Shown: positions 37,526 to 46,685 of the stretch, piece by piece
Position numbering within the stretch: position 1 is the stretch's first letter
How the letters are laid out: every line of letters starts with the position of its first letter
Source: Tsuneonella troitsensis
GTDB taxonomy: Bacteria > Pseudomonadota > Alphaproteobacteria > Sphingomonadales > Sphingomonadaceae
Assembly: GCF_001441535.1 (NCBI RefSeq)
Contig: NZ_LMAU01000001.1
Location: forward strand, 62,001 to 126,000
DNA: 64,000 bases
Reading direction: 5' to 3'
Position numbers and translations under genes: made by a program
Notes under the pieces: generated by a model
The model's database searches: none
Told to the model about the DNA's origin: nothing
What the model saw: the letters and a program-made list of their open reading frames with translations, nothing else

Positions 37526-39799
37526 TCAGCCCACCACACCCGCTGCCGCGAGCACCGCAAGCGTCAGGACGTCGGGCGCCAGTGCGGTCATCGGGGCGAT
37601 CTGGACCGGCTTTTCCATGCCGACCATCATCGGGCCGATCGTCGTCGCGCCGGCGAGTTCGCGCAGCAGCTTGGCCGAAAGGTTGGCCGACTGCAGCCCG
37701 GGCATGATGAGCACGTTCGCGGGCGCCGACAGGCGGCTGAACGGATAGAGCTCCATCACCTTGGGATTGAGCGCGGCGTCGGGCGCCAGTTCGCCTTCGT
37801 ACTCGAAACCCGGATCCTCGGCATCGAGGACGGCCACCGCCTCGCGGATATTGCCCAGCCATTGCCCCGGCGGATTGCCGAAGGTCGAATAGGACAGGAA
37901 CGCGACCCGCGGCTCGTGCCCCAGACGCTTGGCGACCGCCGCGGTTTCCTTGGCGATGTGCGCGAGCTGGACCGCCGTGGGCCGCTCGTTGATCGTGGTG
38001 TCGGCGAGGAACACGGTGAAGTTCTTGCCGATCATCAGGTGAATGCCGAACGGCACGGCCCCGGGCTTGTCGGCTTCCTTGGCATCGAGGACCAGGCCCA
38101 CTTCGCGCGCGGTCTGCGCGAACGTGCGGGTGAGCCCCGTGATCATCGCATCGCCGTGGCCCAGCGCCACCAGCAATGCGGCGAACACGTTGCGTTCCTG
38201 GTTCACCATCCGCCGCACGTCGCGCATGGTCCGCCCGCGCCGCTGGAGCCGCTGGTAGAGATATTCGACCATCTGCGGCACCAGGCTGCTGTCGGCCGAG
38301 TTCTGGATCTCGAATTCGCCGGGCCTGCTCGCGCCCAGCATGTGCAGCTTGTCGACGATCGCCTTGGTCCGGCCGACGAGGATCGGGGTGCCGTATCCGA
38401 AATCGCGGAACTGGATCGCGGCGCGCAGCACGACGTCTTCCTCGGCCTCGGCAAAGACCACGCGCTTGGGATTGGCTTTCGCGTCCTCGTACACGCGGGT
38501 GAGCACCGATGTCGTCGGGTTGAGCCGCGCCTTCAGGCTGTGGCGATAGGCCGCCATGTCGGCGATCGGCGCCTTGGCGACACCCGAATCCATCGCCGCC
38601 TGCGCGACCGCGCTGGAGACGACCTCCATCAGGCGCGGATCGAACGGCGCGGGGATGATGTAATCGGTGCCGAACTTGTGGTTCACGCCGTAAGCGGCGG
38701 CGACCTCGTCCGGAACGCGCTCGCGAGCCAGGCTGGCGATCGCCTCGGCCGCGGCCATCTTCATCTCTTCGTTGATCGCGGTCGCCTGCACGTCGAGCGC
38801 GCCGCGAAAAATGAACGGAAAGCCGAGGACGTTGTTCACCTGGTTGGGATAGTCCGAGCGGCCGGTGGCGATGATCGCATCCGGACGCACGGCCTTTGCA
38901 GCTTCGGGGCGGATCTCGGGCTCGGGATTGGCCATCGCGAAGATGATCGGACTGGGTGCCATCTTCGCGACCCATTCCGGCTTGAGCGCACCCGCCGCGC
39001 TGAGGCCGAGGAACACGTCGGCGCCGACCAGCGCCTCTTCCAGGCTGCGGGCGTCGGTGACGGTGGCGTGCGCGCTCTTCCACTGGTCCACGTCCGCGCG
39101 GCCCGGATAGATCGGACCCTGCCGGTCGCAGACGATCACATGGTCGCTGGGCACGCCGAGCGACTTGATGAGTGCGGTGCAGGCCAGTGCGGAGGCGCCG
39201 GCACCGTTCACCACCATGCGCACGTCCTTCAGGCTACGCCCGGTCAGGTGGCAGGCGTTGATCAGGCCCGCCGCGGCGATGATCGCGGTACCGTGCTGAT
39301 CGTCGTGCATGACCGGGATCTTCATCCGCTCACGCAGGGCCGCTTCGATCACGAAGCATTCGGGCGCGGCGATGTCTTCCAGGTTGATGCCGCCGAACGT
39401 CGGCTCCATCAGCGCGACCGCTTCGATGAACTTGTCCGGGTCCTCGGTATCCAGCTCGATATCGATCGAATCGACGTCGGCGAAGCGCTTGAAGAGGACG
39501 GCCTTGCCTTCCATCACCGGCTTGGCCGCCAGCGCGCCGAGATTGCCCATGCCCAGGATCGCGGTGCCGTTCGTGATCACCGCGACAAGGTTCGAACGGG
39601 CGGTGTAGCGCGCGGCGTTCGCGGGGTCGTCGGCGATGGCCTGGACGGGGGCCGCGACGCCGGGAGAATAGGCCAGGCTCAGGTCGCGCTGGGTCGCCAT
39701 CGGCTTCGATGCGACGATCTCGATCTTACCGGGACGAATCGTTTCGTGGTAGAACAACGCCTCGCGTTCGGTGAAGGCGGTGGGCTTGTCGTCGGCCAA
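37526..39799 (-). CDS. maeB: NADP-dependent malic enzyme fused to a phosphotransacetylase-like domain
   Basis: A protein of 757 residues in two parts. The malic enzyme domain (1 to about 420) has LAYSPGVAAPV, VITNGTAILGMGNLGALA, HDDQHGTAII and the NADP-binding VVNGAGASALACTALI. The C-terminal phosphate acetyl/butyryltransferase-like domain (about 430-757) contains ILVGRTKAIVDKL and IMPGLQSANLSAKLLRELA. The second domain is thought to mediate acetyl-CoA regulation rather than catalysis. It turns malate into pyruvate with NADPH. Monocistronic, divergent from mutS. Confidence 0.95.
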   Translation of the reverse strand: MADDKPTAFTEREALFYHETIRPGKIEIVASKPMATQRDLSLAYSPGVAAPVQAIADDPANAARYTARSNLVAVITNGTAILGMGNLGALAAKPVMEGKAVLFKRFADVDSIDIELDTEDPDKFIEAVALMEPTFGGINLEDIAAPECFVIEAALRERMKIPVMHDDQHGTAIIAAAGLINACHLTGRSLKDVRMVVNGAGASALACTALIKSLGVPSDHVIVCDRQGPIYPGRADVDQWKSAHATVTDARSLEEALVGADVFLGLSAAGALKPEWVAKMAPSPIIFAMANPEPEIRPEAAKAVRPDAIIATGRSDYPNQVNNVLGFPFIFRGALDVQATAINEEMKMAAAEAIASLARERVPDEVAAAYGVNHKFGTDYIIPAPFDPRLMEVVSSAVAQAAMDSGVAKAPIADMAAYRHSLKARLNPTTSVLTRVYEDAKANPKRVVFAEAEEDVVLRAAIQFRDFGYGTPILVGRTKAIVDKLHMLGASRPGEFEIQNSADSSLVPQMVEYLYQRLQRRGRTMRDVRRMVNQERNVFAALLVALGHGDAMITGLTRTFAQTAREVGLVLDAKEADKPGAVPFGIHLMIGKNFTVFLADTTINERPTAVQLAHIAKETAAVAKRLGHEPRVAFLSYSTFGNPPGQWLGNIREAVAVLDAEDPGFEYEGELAPDAALNPKVMELYPFSRLSAPANVLIMPGLQSANLSAKLLRELAGATTIGPMMVGMEKPVQIAPMTALAPDVLTLAVLAAAGVVG

Positions 39800-39839
39800 G
39801 GTGTCCCCCTGTTGTGTGGCGCGGCTGCCCTAACGGAAC

Positions 39840-42539
39840 TTGGCGCGAGGCAACAGGGGAAAGGCGCGCGGTGCGCCGTTCCGAATCGGCAGGCCAGCCG
39901 CTACCCCCCCTGGCGTGGCGGCAGGCGCAACTCCGATGATGGCCCAATACCTTGCGCTGAAGGCGCAGGCCGATGGCTGCCTGCTGTTCTACCGCATGGG
40001 GGATTTCTTCGAGCTGTTCTTCGACGATGCCCGCATCGCCGCGCAGGTACTCGACATAGCCCTGACGAGCCGCGGCGAGCACGACGGGGCGCCCATCCCG
40101 ATGTGCGGCGTGCCGGTGCATTCCGCGGAAAGCTATCTCGCGCGGCTGATCCGTTCCGGGCAGCGCGTCGCCATCGCCGAACAGGTCGAGACGCCCGACG
40201 AGGCAAAAGCCCGTGCCAAGCGCGAGGGCACGCCATCGTCGAAGGCGCTCGTCGCGCGCGACATCGTGCGGTTCGTGACGGCGGGCACGCTGACCGAGGA
40301 ATCGCTGCTCGAACCGCGGCGCGCGAACGTCCTTGCCGCGGTCTGCGACGTGCGCGGCACCTGCGGCGTCGCGGCGGTGGACGTGTCGACCGGTCGGATG
40401 ACGCTGGAGGAATGTGCTCCCGAAGACATCGCAGCGGTCATCGCGCGGCTTTCACCAAGCGAGACGGTCGCGCCCGAAGGCTGGGACCAGGCGCCGGACC
40501 AAGTCATGCCCCGCCCCCGCCAAGACTTCTCGAGCGACGGCGGCGTCGAGCGACTGTGCAAGGTCCACGGCGTCGCGACGCTCGACGGGTTCGGCGTATT
40601 CGGCCGCGCCATGACGGCGGCGGCGGGCGGACTGATCGCCTACCTCGACCATGTCGGGCGCGGCACGCTGCCGCTCCTGTTGCCGCCGGTCGCGGTCGGC
40701 AGCGGCGGAACGCTGGCGATGGACGCGGCCACACGCGCGAGCCTGGAGATCGTCGAAGCGAGCCGAGGGGGCCGCGCGGGCAGCCTGATCGACGCGATCG
40801 ACCGCTGCGCGACGGGCGCGGGGGCGCGGCAACTCGCCGAAGACCTGTCCGCGCCGCTGACCGACAGGGCGGCGATCGTCGACCGGCTGGCGCTGGTCGA
40901 TCGGCTGCACGGCGACCCGCTGCTGCGGGCGGACGTTCGCTCCGCGCTGCGCGCCTTGCCCGACATCGGCCGCGCGATCGGGCGCGTGGTGGCTGGACGC
41001 GGCTCGCCGCGCGATCTCGGCCAGTTGCGCGACGGCCTCGACGGCGCGCGGCGCCTGCGCGATCACCTGGCGGCCCAGCCCGATCGCCCCGCAATGCTCG
41101 ACGCGCTCCTGCCGGACCTCGGCGGGCATGGCGCGCTGACCGATCTGTATACCCGCGCGCTGGTCCCCTCGCCGCCGACCGAGCGCGGCCAGGGCGGCTT
41201 CATCGCCGAAGGCTACGACGCGGCACTCGACGACCTCCGGCGCACCAGCGGCAACGCCCGCCGCGCGATCGCCGCGCTGGAGGCCAAGTATCGCGCGGAA
41301 ACCGGCACGCCCTCGCTGAAGATCCGCCACAACGGTGTGCTCGGCTACTTCATCGAGGTGCCCGCCAGGCACGCGGACGCGCTGATGGCGCCGGACAGCG
41401 GGTTCACCCATCGCCAGACGATGGCCGGCGCGGTCCGCTTCAACTCGCTCTCCCTGCACGAGGAAGCGAGCCGGATCGCCGAAGCCGGCGGCCATGCGCT
41501 CGCAGCCGAGGAATCGCATTTCGAGGAGCTCGTGACCCATGCCGTGGCCGCGCGCGAGAATATCGCGCGCACCGCAGCAGCGCTGGCCCGGATCGACGTG
41601 GCCGCCAGTCATGCCGAACGCGCGGCAGAGGGCGGATGGGCGCGTCCTGAGATCGTGGACGAGCCGGTTCTGCGGGTGACGGGCGGGCGACATCCCGTGG
41701 TCGAGACCGCTCTCGCCGCGTCCGGCGAGCGGTTCGTGGCGAACGATTGCGCACTGGCCGATGACGACCGGCTGTGGCTCATCGGCGGGCCCAACATGGG
41801 CGGCAAGTCGACATTCCTGCGCCAGAACGCGCTGATCGTCCTGCTGGCCCAGTCGGGTGCGTTCGTGCCCGCTCTCGGTGCCGTCGTGGGCCTCGTCGAC
41901 CGCCTGTTCAGCCGGGTCGGCGCGAGCGACCAGCTGGCCCGAGGCCGATCGACGTTCATGGTCGAAATGGTCGAGACCGCCGCGATCCTTTCGCAGGCGA
42001 CCGAACGCAGCTTCGTGATCCTCGACGAGGTCGGTCGCGGCACCTCTACCTATGACGGCCTCGCACTTGCCTGGGCCGTCGCCGAGGCGGTCCATTCGAC
42101 CAACCGCTGCCGGTGCCTGTTCGCGACGCACTATCACGAACTCGCGCGACTGGCGGACACTTGCGAGGCGCTTTCGCTGCACCATGTTCGCGCGCGCGAA
42201 TGGAAGGGCGATCTGGTTCTGCTGCACGAACTGGCGGAAGGGCCGGCGGACCGCAGCTATGGCCTTGCGGTCGCGCGGTTGGCCGGCGTGCCGCAGCAGG
42301 TCGTCGCGCGTGCGAAAGCCGTGCTCGACAAGCTCGAAAAAGGTCGCGCCGAAACCGGAGGGCTGGCTGCGGGGCTCGGCGACCTGCCGCTGTTCGCCGC
42401 CGCCGCGCACGCGGAAGAAGCGGCGTGCGACACCCTGCGCGATCGTCTGCGCGCGCTCGACGTAGATGCGTTGTCTCCACGCGAGGCGCTGGAAGAACTC
42501 TATTCACTCAAGCGCGAGGCGGGTGAAAGCGAGCCTTAA
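39840..42539 (+). CDS. mutS: DNA mismatch repair protein MutS
   Basis: A protein of up to 899 residues. The mismatch-reading domain has FYRMGDFFELFFDDA (the Phe-x-Glu reader is in this block). The ATPase has Walker A GGPNMGGKSTFLRQNA, Walker B SFVILDEVGRGTSTYDGLALAWA and H-loop ATHYHEL. The start is uncertain: TTG at 39840 gives a 32-residue lead, an in-frame GTG lies at 39915, and the ATGs at 39936/39939 would remove residues normally present before MAQYLALKAQ. No mutL lies here. It diverges from maeB. Confidence 0.95.
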   Translation: MARGNRGKARGAPFRIGRPAATPPGVAAGATPMMAQYLALKAQADGCLLFYRMGDFFELFFDDARIAAQVLDIALTSRGEHDGAPIPMCGVPVHSAESYLARLIRSGQRVAIAEQVETPDEAKARAKREGTPSSKALVARDIVRFVTAGTLTEESLLEPRRANVLAAVCDVRGTCGVAAVDVSTGRMTLEECAPEDIAAVIARLSPSETVAPEGWDQAPDQVMPRPRQDFSSDGGVERLCKVHGVATLDGFGVFGRAMTAAAGGLIAYLDHVGRGTLPLLLPPVAVGSGGTLAMDAATRASLEIVEASRGGRAGSLIDAIDRCATGAGARQLAEDLSAPLTDRAAIVDRLALVDRLHGDPLLRADVRSALRALPDIGRAIGRVVAGRGSPRDLGQLRDGLDGARRLRDHLAAQPDRPAMLDALLPDLGGHGALTDLYTRALVPSPPTERGQGGFIAEGYDAALDDLRRTSGNARRAIAALEAKYRAETGTPSLKIRHNGVLGYFIEVPARHADALMAPDSGFTHRQTMAGAVRFNSLSLHEEASRIAEAGGHALAAEESHFEELVTHAVAARENIARTAAALARIDVAASHAERAAEGGWARPEIVDEPVLRVTGGRHPVVETALAASGERFVANDCALADDDRLWLIGGPNMGGKSTFLRQNALIVLLAQSGAFVPALGAVVGLVDRLFSRVGASDQLARGRSTFMVEMVETAAILSQATERSFVILDEVGRGTSTYDGLALAWAVAEAVHSTNRCRCLFATHYHELARLADTCEALSLHHVRAREWKGDLVLLHELAEGPADRSYGLAVARLAGVPQQVVARAKAVLDKLEKGRAETGGLAAGLGDLPLFAAAAHAEEAACDTLRDRLRALDVDALSPREALEELYSLKREAGESEP

Positions 42540-42564
42540 CCTTCCGCGGGCATGATAGCGTCCC

Positions 42565-42948
42565 ATGCGCGGGTACATGTTTCGCAATCGCTGGCTGGCC
42601 ATGCTGTTCGTCGCCCTCGTCCTAGCGGGGGTGACCCGGGTTGTCGGCACCGGCAAAGGCGACGGCATCATCGACGAAGCGACCGAGCAACTCGCAGCAC
42701 AGCGCGAGCGGGCCGAGGCATTATCGGACGAGATCGAGGCGGAAGCCCCCGAACAGGCCGAGACGGAAGATGATGCCGCCGAGTTACTCGCATCCGACGA
42801 GGACCTTATCGATCCCGCGATTGGCGAAGACCCCACGCCGCCGGACGAATTCGCCGGCGACAATGGGGTCGATTCGGCAGTCGTGGAAGAAGGCGATATC
42901 TTCCTGGTCGACAACGGCCCGGCGGAGACGGTCCAGCCGGGCTATTGA
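42565..42948 (+). CDS. Short acidic single-pass membrane protein of unknown function
   Basis: A protein of 127 residues. One hydrophobic helix at about 8-25 (WLAMLFVALVLAGVTRVV) is followed by a strongly acidic, Glu/Asp-rich tail with coiled-coil-like spacing at 35-65 (EATEQLAAQRERAEALSDEI). No domain was recognised. It begins 25 bp after mutS, so it may be co-transcribed, and ends 9 bp from a convergent small gene. ATG 42577 is an alternative start. Confidence 0.7.
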   Translation: MRGYMFRNRWLAMLFVALVLAGVTRVVGTGKGDGIIDEATEQLAAQRERAEALSDEIEAEAPEQAETEDDAAELLASDEDLIDPAIGEDPTPPDEFAGDNGVDSAVVEEGDIFLVDNGPAETVQPGY

Positions 42949-42957
42949 TCGGTTCGG

Positions 42958-43236
42958 TCAGGCGTCGTCGGGATCGCGGCTCTCGCCGTACGTTTCGTCC
43001 TCGTCGTCCATGTTCGGCTCGCCCCGGAAGGCGCCCATGTCGATCCGGCCCGACGCTTCCATGTCGCGCATGTGATCGACCAGATCGGGAGTCTCGGTCG
43101 TGTCGTGCTTCACGCTGGCGGTCGGATCGCCCTTGCGCAGGGCGTTCGCCTGCTCGGCGACCGTCTGCGCCTGCGACTGTTCGTCGTCCTGTTCGGAATT
43201 GTGGGTTTCGGGGGCGAGGTTCGGATCGGTAGCCAT
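42958..43236 (-). CDS. Small acidic hydrophilic protein of unknown function
   Basis: A protein of 92 residues with no membrane segment or signal. It is Asp/Glu/Gln-rich, with a distinctive C-terminal stretch DHMRDMEASGRIDMGAFRGEP followed by NMDDEDETYG. It looks like a conserved sphingomonad orphan rather than an antisense frame because the composition is even and the overlapping frames are Arg-rich. A GGAGACACG lies just before the ATG. Function unknown. Confidence 0.7.
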   Translation of the reverse strand: MATDPNLAPETHNSEQDDEQSQAQTVAEQANALRKGDPTASVKHDTTETPDLVDHMRDMEASGRIDMGAFRGEPNMDDEDETYGESRDPDDA

Positions 43237-43292
43237 CGGTCGTGTCTCCTTTGCTCCCTGAACCAGCAGCGGCTCGGAGTCGTTCCCGCAGC

Positions 43293-44162
43293 TCAGCGCG
43301 ACGGAACGGGCTCCGGACCCGAATAGTCGTAGAATCCCCTGCCGACCTTGCGGCCGAGCCAGCCGGCCTCGACATACTTCACCAGCAGCGGCGCGAGCCG
43401 GAACTTGGGATCGCCGGTCGAGCCGTGAAGCACCCTGACGATCTCGAGGCAGGTATCGAGCCCGATGAAGTCCGCCAGTTGCAGCGGTCCCATCGGATGA
43501 TTGAGGCCGAGCCTGCAGGCCGCGTCGATGTCGGCCACGCTCGCCACGCCCTCGCCGAGTGCAAAGGCGGCTTCGTTGATCATCGGCATCAGGACGCGGT
43601 TCACGACGAAGCCGGGGGCATCCTGCACCTCGACCACGTGCTTGCCCAGGCTTTCGCCGAGCGCCTTGGTCCGTGCGATGGTATCGGGCGAGGTGGCGAG
43701 GCCGGCGATCACCTCGATCAGGCCCATCACCGGAACCGGGTTGAAGAAATGCAGCCCGATGAAGCGGGCAGGGTCGGCGGACCAGTTCGCCATGCGCGTG
43801 ATCGGGATAGAGCTGGTGTTGGAGGCCAGGATCGCATCGGCGCCCAGCACCTTGCTAGCGGCCTCGAAGATTGATTGCTTGACGCGCTCGGTTTCCGTCG
43901 CGGCCTCGATCACGAAGCCTGCGGCGGACATCGGCGCGAGGTCGGCGACGGGCTCGATCCGGGCGAGGGCCGCTTGGGCGTCCGCAGCAGCGAGCTTGTC
44001 CTTGGCAACCAGCCGGGCAAGGCCCTTGTCGATCCCCGCCTTGCCCTTTTCGGCGGCGGCCAGATCGATGTCCGACAGGAGCACCCGGTAGCCGTGCTGG
44101 GCGAGGGTCTGGGCAATGCCGGTCCCCATCTGTCCCGCGCCGATGACGCCGATCGTGTCCAT
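43293..44162 (-). CDS. 3-hydroxybutyryl-CoA dehydrogenase
   Basis: A protein of 289 residues. NAD-binding Rossmann motif IGVIGAGQMGTGIAQTLAQHGY is at the start, and the catalytic region FIGLHFFNPVPVMGLIEVI contains the His of the His-Glu pair. A C-terminal dimerisation domain has PGFVVNRVLMPMINEAAFALGEGVAS. It oxidises 3-hydroxybutyryl-CoA to acetoacetyl-CoA, or the reverse, in fatty acid or butanoate metabolism, the same pool served by the CoA-transferase at 15-17 kb. Both hbd and paaH-type names are used for this shape, so no symbol is given. Confidence 0.92.
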   Translation of the reverse strand: MDTIGVIGAGQMGTGIAQTLAQHGYRVLLSDIDLAAAEKGKAGIDKGLARLVAKDKLAAADAQAALARIEPVADLAPMSAAGFVIEAATETERVKQSIFEAASKVLGADAILASNTSSIPITRMANWSADPARFIGLHFFNPVPVMGLIEVIAGLATSPDTIARTKALGESLGKHVVEVQDAPGFVVNRVLMPMINEAAFALGEGVASVADIDAACRLGLNHPMGPLQLADFIGLDTCLEIVRVLHGSTGDPKFRLAPLLVKYVEAGWLGRKVGRGFYDYSGPEPVPSR

Positions 44163-44220
44163 GCCGAAATCCCTTCGCAGTTGCAGCGAAGGGGCGGTTA
44201 GCGAGCGGGCCGATGTAAAG

Positions 44221-44787
44221 CTAGCGGTTTGCTCCCGGCACCCAGGTCACGTCCGTACGACCCTCGTCGTTCTCCAGCCGGGCAAGCTGGAAGAGAAAGT
44301 CGGACAGCCGGTTGATATAGGCAAGCGCGGCGGGATTCACCGGCTCGTGACCGGCGAGCGCGGTCATCGCACGCTCGGCCCGGCGCACCGAAGCGCGGGC
44401 GACGTGAACGCGCGCAGCGCCCTCGCTGCCGCCGGGCAGGACGAAGCTCGTCAGCGGCTTCAAGCGCTCGGTCGCGGCATCGATCCGGCCTTCGAGCCAG
44501 TCGACCTGCGCGGAGACCACGCGAAGCGTCATCTCGCCCGGCTCGAAGTCGTCTCCGGGCGTCGCGAGATCGGCGCCCAGGTCGAACAGGTCGTTCTGGA
44601 TGCGGATAAGGTAGGCGCGCGCCTCTTCGCTCGCCGCGAGTGCGGCCAGACCGATCGCCGAGTTCGCTTCGTCGACCGCGCCGATCGCTTCGATCCGCGC
44701 CGAGTGCTTTAGGCACCGCGATCCGTCGACGAGACCCGTGGTGCCGTCGTCGCCGGTGCGCGTGTAAATCTTGTTGAGCTTTACCAC
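44221..44787 (-). CDS. Cob(I)yrinic acid a,c-diamide / cob(I)alamin adenosyltransferase, PduO type
   Basis: A protein of 188 residues. The PduO-type ATP-binding N-terminus YTRTGDDGTTGLVDGSRCLKH carries the TxxGDxGxT signature, then IEAIGAVDEANSAIGLAAL and later LPGGSEGAARVHVARASVRRAERA. It transfers the adenosyl group of ATP to cob(I)alamin to make coenzyme B12. It lies between the hydroxyacyl-CoA dehydrogenase and the HIG1 gene (13 bp upstream of its start). Confidence 0.93.
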   Translation of the reverse strand: MVKLNKIYTRTGDDGTTGLVDGSRCLKHSARIEAIGAVDEANSAIGLAALAASEEARAYLIRIQNDLFDLGADLATPGDDFEPGEMTLRVVSAQVDWLEGRIDAATERLKPLTSFVLPGGSEGAARVHVARASVRRAERAMTALAGHEPVNPAALAYINRLSDFLFQLARLENDEGRTDVTWVPGANR

Positions 44788-44800
44788 CGAAGGAAGCGGA

Positions 44801-45028
44801 TCAGCGCGCCATCATGATGATGACCGCCACCACCACGATAGCCAGCGCCTGATACTTGATGCGGTTGAACATCATCTTGTTCTGCAGGAGCTGCATCTCG
44901 TGCTGGCGTTCGCCGCCCGCGTCGATGTCTGCCCGGTGCGATTGCAGGAACGCGACGATGCCGCGCACCAGCGAATAGGCGACCAGTCCCATGAGGACGA
45001 CGAGCACGATGATCAGGAAGGTCTGCAT
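44801..45028 (-). CDS. HIG1-domain twin transmembrane small protein
   Basis: A protein of 75 residues with two membrane helices (about 3-25 and 55-73) joined by a polar loop. The loop and second helix contain LLQNKMMFNRIKYQALAIVVV, which matches the hypoxia-induced-gene-1 (HIG1) family. Mitochondrial relatives associate with respiratory supercomplexes; in alphaproteobacteria the role is not established. The gene lies 13 bp before the adenosyltransferase gene and 4 bp after gluQRS, in one minus-strand run. Confidence 0.85.
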   Translation of the reverse strand: MQTFLIIVLVVLMGLVAYSLVRGIVAFLQSHRADIDAGGERQHEMQLLQNKMMFNRIKYQALAIVVVAVIIMMAR

Positions 45029-45032
45029 GGCG

Positions 45033-45866
45033 CTAATCTAGGTGGTGCCCAAGCGAAATGCCAGCGGGGAAGCGATGCGCGCGCAAAGCGTCCGCTAGCG
45101 CGCGTCCATCCTCGCCGCGCAGGCGCATTTCGTCCAGCCCGCTGGAGCCGCGCCGCTTGGCGAGCTTCCGGTTGCCCGCCTCGACGAGCAGCGGATGATG
45201 ATGCCAGCGCGGCACCGGCAGATCGAGCAGTGCCTGCAGCAGGCGGTGCACATTGGCCGCGGCGAACAGGTCCATGCCACGGGTGACCAGGGTCACCCCG
45301 TCGGCAGCATCGTCGATGGTCGCGGCGAGGTGATAGCTTGCGGGCGCATCCTTGCGCACCAGCACCGGATCGCCCGCCAGCTCCGGCTGCGCCTGCCGGA
45401 TTCCGGCAAGCTCGTCTTCCCATGACAGCGACCCGGCCATCGCCATCGCCTTGCCCAGGTCCAGCCGCCATGCCGCGCCCGCCGGATCGACCTCGCGGCC
45501 ACGGCAGGTTCCCGCATAGACCGGCCCCTCTGGCCCGGTTCGCCTGGCCGCTTCGGACACTTCGGCGCGGGTGCAGGTGCAGGGATAGAGCAGCCCCATT
45601 TCGCGCAGCCGCTGCGCCGCCGCGTCGTAGCTTGCCAGCCGCGTCGACTGCGCGGGCACCTCGTCCCAGGTCAGGCCCAGCCACGCGAGATCGGCGCGGA
45701 ATTCGTCCGCCAAGTCGGACCGCGAGCGCGCGCCGTCGATATCCTCGATCCGCAAGAGGAACCGTCCGTCGCGCGATCGGGCGATGTCGTGCGCCACGAT
45801 CGCCGCGAACGCGTGCCCCAGGTGCAGCGATCCGTTGGGGCTCGGCGCGAATCGGGTGACTTCCAT
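45033..45866 (-). CDS. gluQ: Glutamyl-Q tRNA(Asp) synthetase
   Basis: A protein of 277 residues, a GluRS catalytic domain without the anticodon-binding part. The class I HIGH-like motif is RFAPSPNGSLHLGHAFAAI, a Cys-rich YPCTCTRAEV block lies near residue 95-105, and the KMSKS-like segment is KLAKRRGSSGLDEM. It charges queuosine-34 of tRNA(Asp) with glutamate. queC at 62 kb belongs to the queuosine precursor route, although the two are not linked. It precedes the HIG1 gene by 4 bp. Confidence 0.94.
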   Translation of the reverse strand: MEVTRFAPSPNGSLHLGHAFAAIVAHDIARSRDGRFLLRIEDIDGARSRSDLADEFRADLAWLGLTWDEVPAQSTRLASYDAAAQRLREMGLLYPCTCTRAEVSEAARRTGPEGPVYAGTCRGREVDPAGAAWRLDLGKAMAMAGSLSWEDELAGIRQAQPELAGDPVLVRKDAPASYHLAATIDDAADGVTLVTRGMDLFAAANVHRLLQALLDLPVPRWHHHPLLVEAGNRKLAKRRGSSGLDEMRLRGEDGRALADALRAHRFPAGISLGHHLD

Positions 45867-45934
45867 TTCGCCGCCCTAGCCGCAATCGGCTGTGGATTCA
45901 GCCGGTGTCATGAACTTGACTCGCGAATCGGCAA

Positions 45935-46576
45935 ATGGTCCTTTCGGTCAATCGAGAGGGCATAGGACACGTGTTCAAGGCCGATCTGATCGAGCGAGCC
46001 GCGCAATTCCGCCGCGCAGAGGACGATCCCTCGCGCAAGCTGGAAAGCTGCCCCGCGCTCGTCCTCAACGCCGACTACACTCCGCTGTCGTATTACCCGC
46101 TGAGCCTGTGGCCGTGGCAGACCGCGATCAAGGCGGTATTCCTGGAACGGGTGGACATCGTCGCCAGCTACGAACGCTGCGTGCATTCGCCCAACCTCGA
46201 CATGCAGATCCCCAGCGTGATCGCGCTGCGGCAATACGTTCGCCCAAGCGAGTTTCCCGCCTTCACCCGCTTCAACCTGTTCCTGCGCGACCGGTTTGCC
46301 TGCCAGTACTGCGGCAGCGAGAAGGACCTGACCTTCGACCACGTGATCCCCCGCCGCCTCGGCGGCCGGACGACGTGGGAGAACATCGCCACCGCCTGCG
46401 CGCCCTGCAACATGAAGAAGGGCGGCCGCACTCCGCAGCAGGCTCACATGAACCTCGTCCGCCCGATCCGCCCGACGAGCTGGCAGCTCCACCAGCACGG
46501 CAAGGCCTTCCCGCCGGGGTACCTGCACGAGACGTGGCGGGATTGGCTGTATTGGGAGATCGAGCTGGAGGCTTAG
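45935..46576 (+). CDS. HNH endonuclease family protein
   Basis: A protein of 213 residues. An N-terminal domain carries LNADYTPLSYYPLSLWPWQTAIKAVFLERVDIV. The HNH domain (about 120-165) has FACQYCGSEKDLTFDHVIPRRLGGRTTWENIATACAPCN, with two CxxC pairs holding zinc and the catalytic DH. The family is widespread and single-copy in alphaproteobacteria, where its role is not established. The GTG at 45971 with AGGA upstream is a good alternative start. The gene ends 17 bp before the first palindromic repeat of the GIY-YIG unit. Confidence 0.85.
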   Translation: MVLSVNREGIGHVFKADLIERAAQFRRAEDDPSRKLESCPALVLNADYTPLSYYPLSLWPWQTAIKAVFLERVDIVASYERCVHSPNLDMQIPSVIALRQYVRPSEFPAFTRFNLFLRDRFACQYCGSEKDLTFDHVIPRRLGGRTTWENIATACAPCNMKKGGRTPQQAHMNLVRPIRPTSWQLHQHGKAFPPGYLHETWRDWLYWEIELEA

Positions 46577-46593
46577 CGAGTTTGTCTGTCGCG

Positions 46594-46622
46594 CTTGATT
46601 CCCGCATGCGCGGGAATGACGA
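46594..46622 (+). repeat. Palindromic repeat copy A (REP-like), same orientation as copy C
   Basis: 29 bp with an 8-bp stem, ATTCCCGC (46598-46605) pairing with GCGGGAAT (46610-46617), and loop ATGC. It is an inverted copy of B, 26 of 29 positions identical. Two of the three differences are a compensatory C:G to T:A change within the stem. Copies A and B face each other across 14 bp. Confidence 0.85.
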
Positions 46623-46636
46623 GTCGCACCATACAT

Positions 46637-46665
46637 TCGTCATCCCCGCGCATGCGGGGATCCAG
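46637..46665 (-). repeat. Palindromic repeat copy B, just upstream of the GIY-YIG gene
   Basis: 29 bp with stem ATCCCCGC (46642-46649) and GCGGGGAT (46654-46661), loop GCAT. It is inverted relative to A and C and matches C at 27 of 29 positions. It ends 20 bp before the GIY-YIG start codon. Confidence 0.88.
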
Positions 46666-46685
46666 CGACCGAAAGATTCGTGCGA

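Noticed and set aside
37862-41650. A 1,262-codon open frame antisense to maeB and then in another frame through mutS
   Set aside because: It spans two divergent real genes and the gap between them, with Arg/Ala-rich low-information sequence; both maeB and mutS are complete on their own frames.
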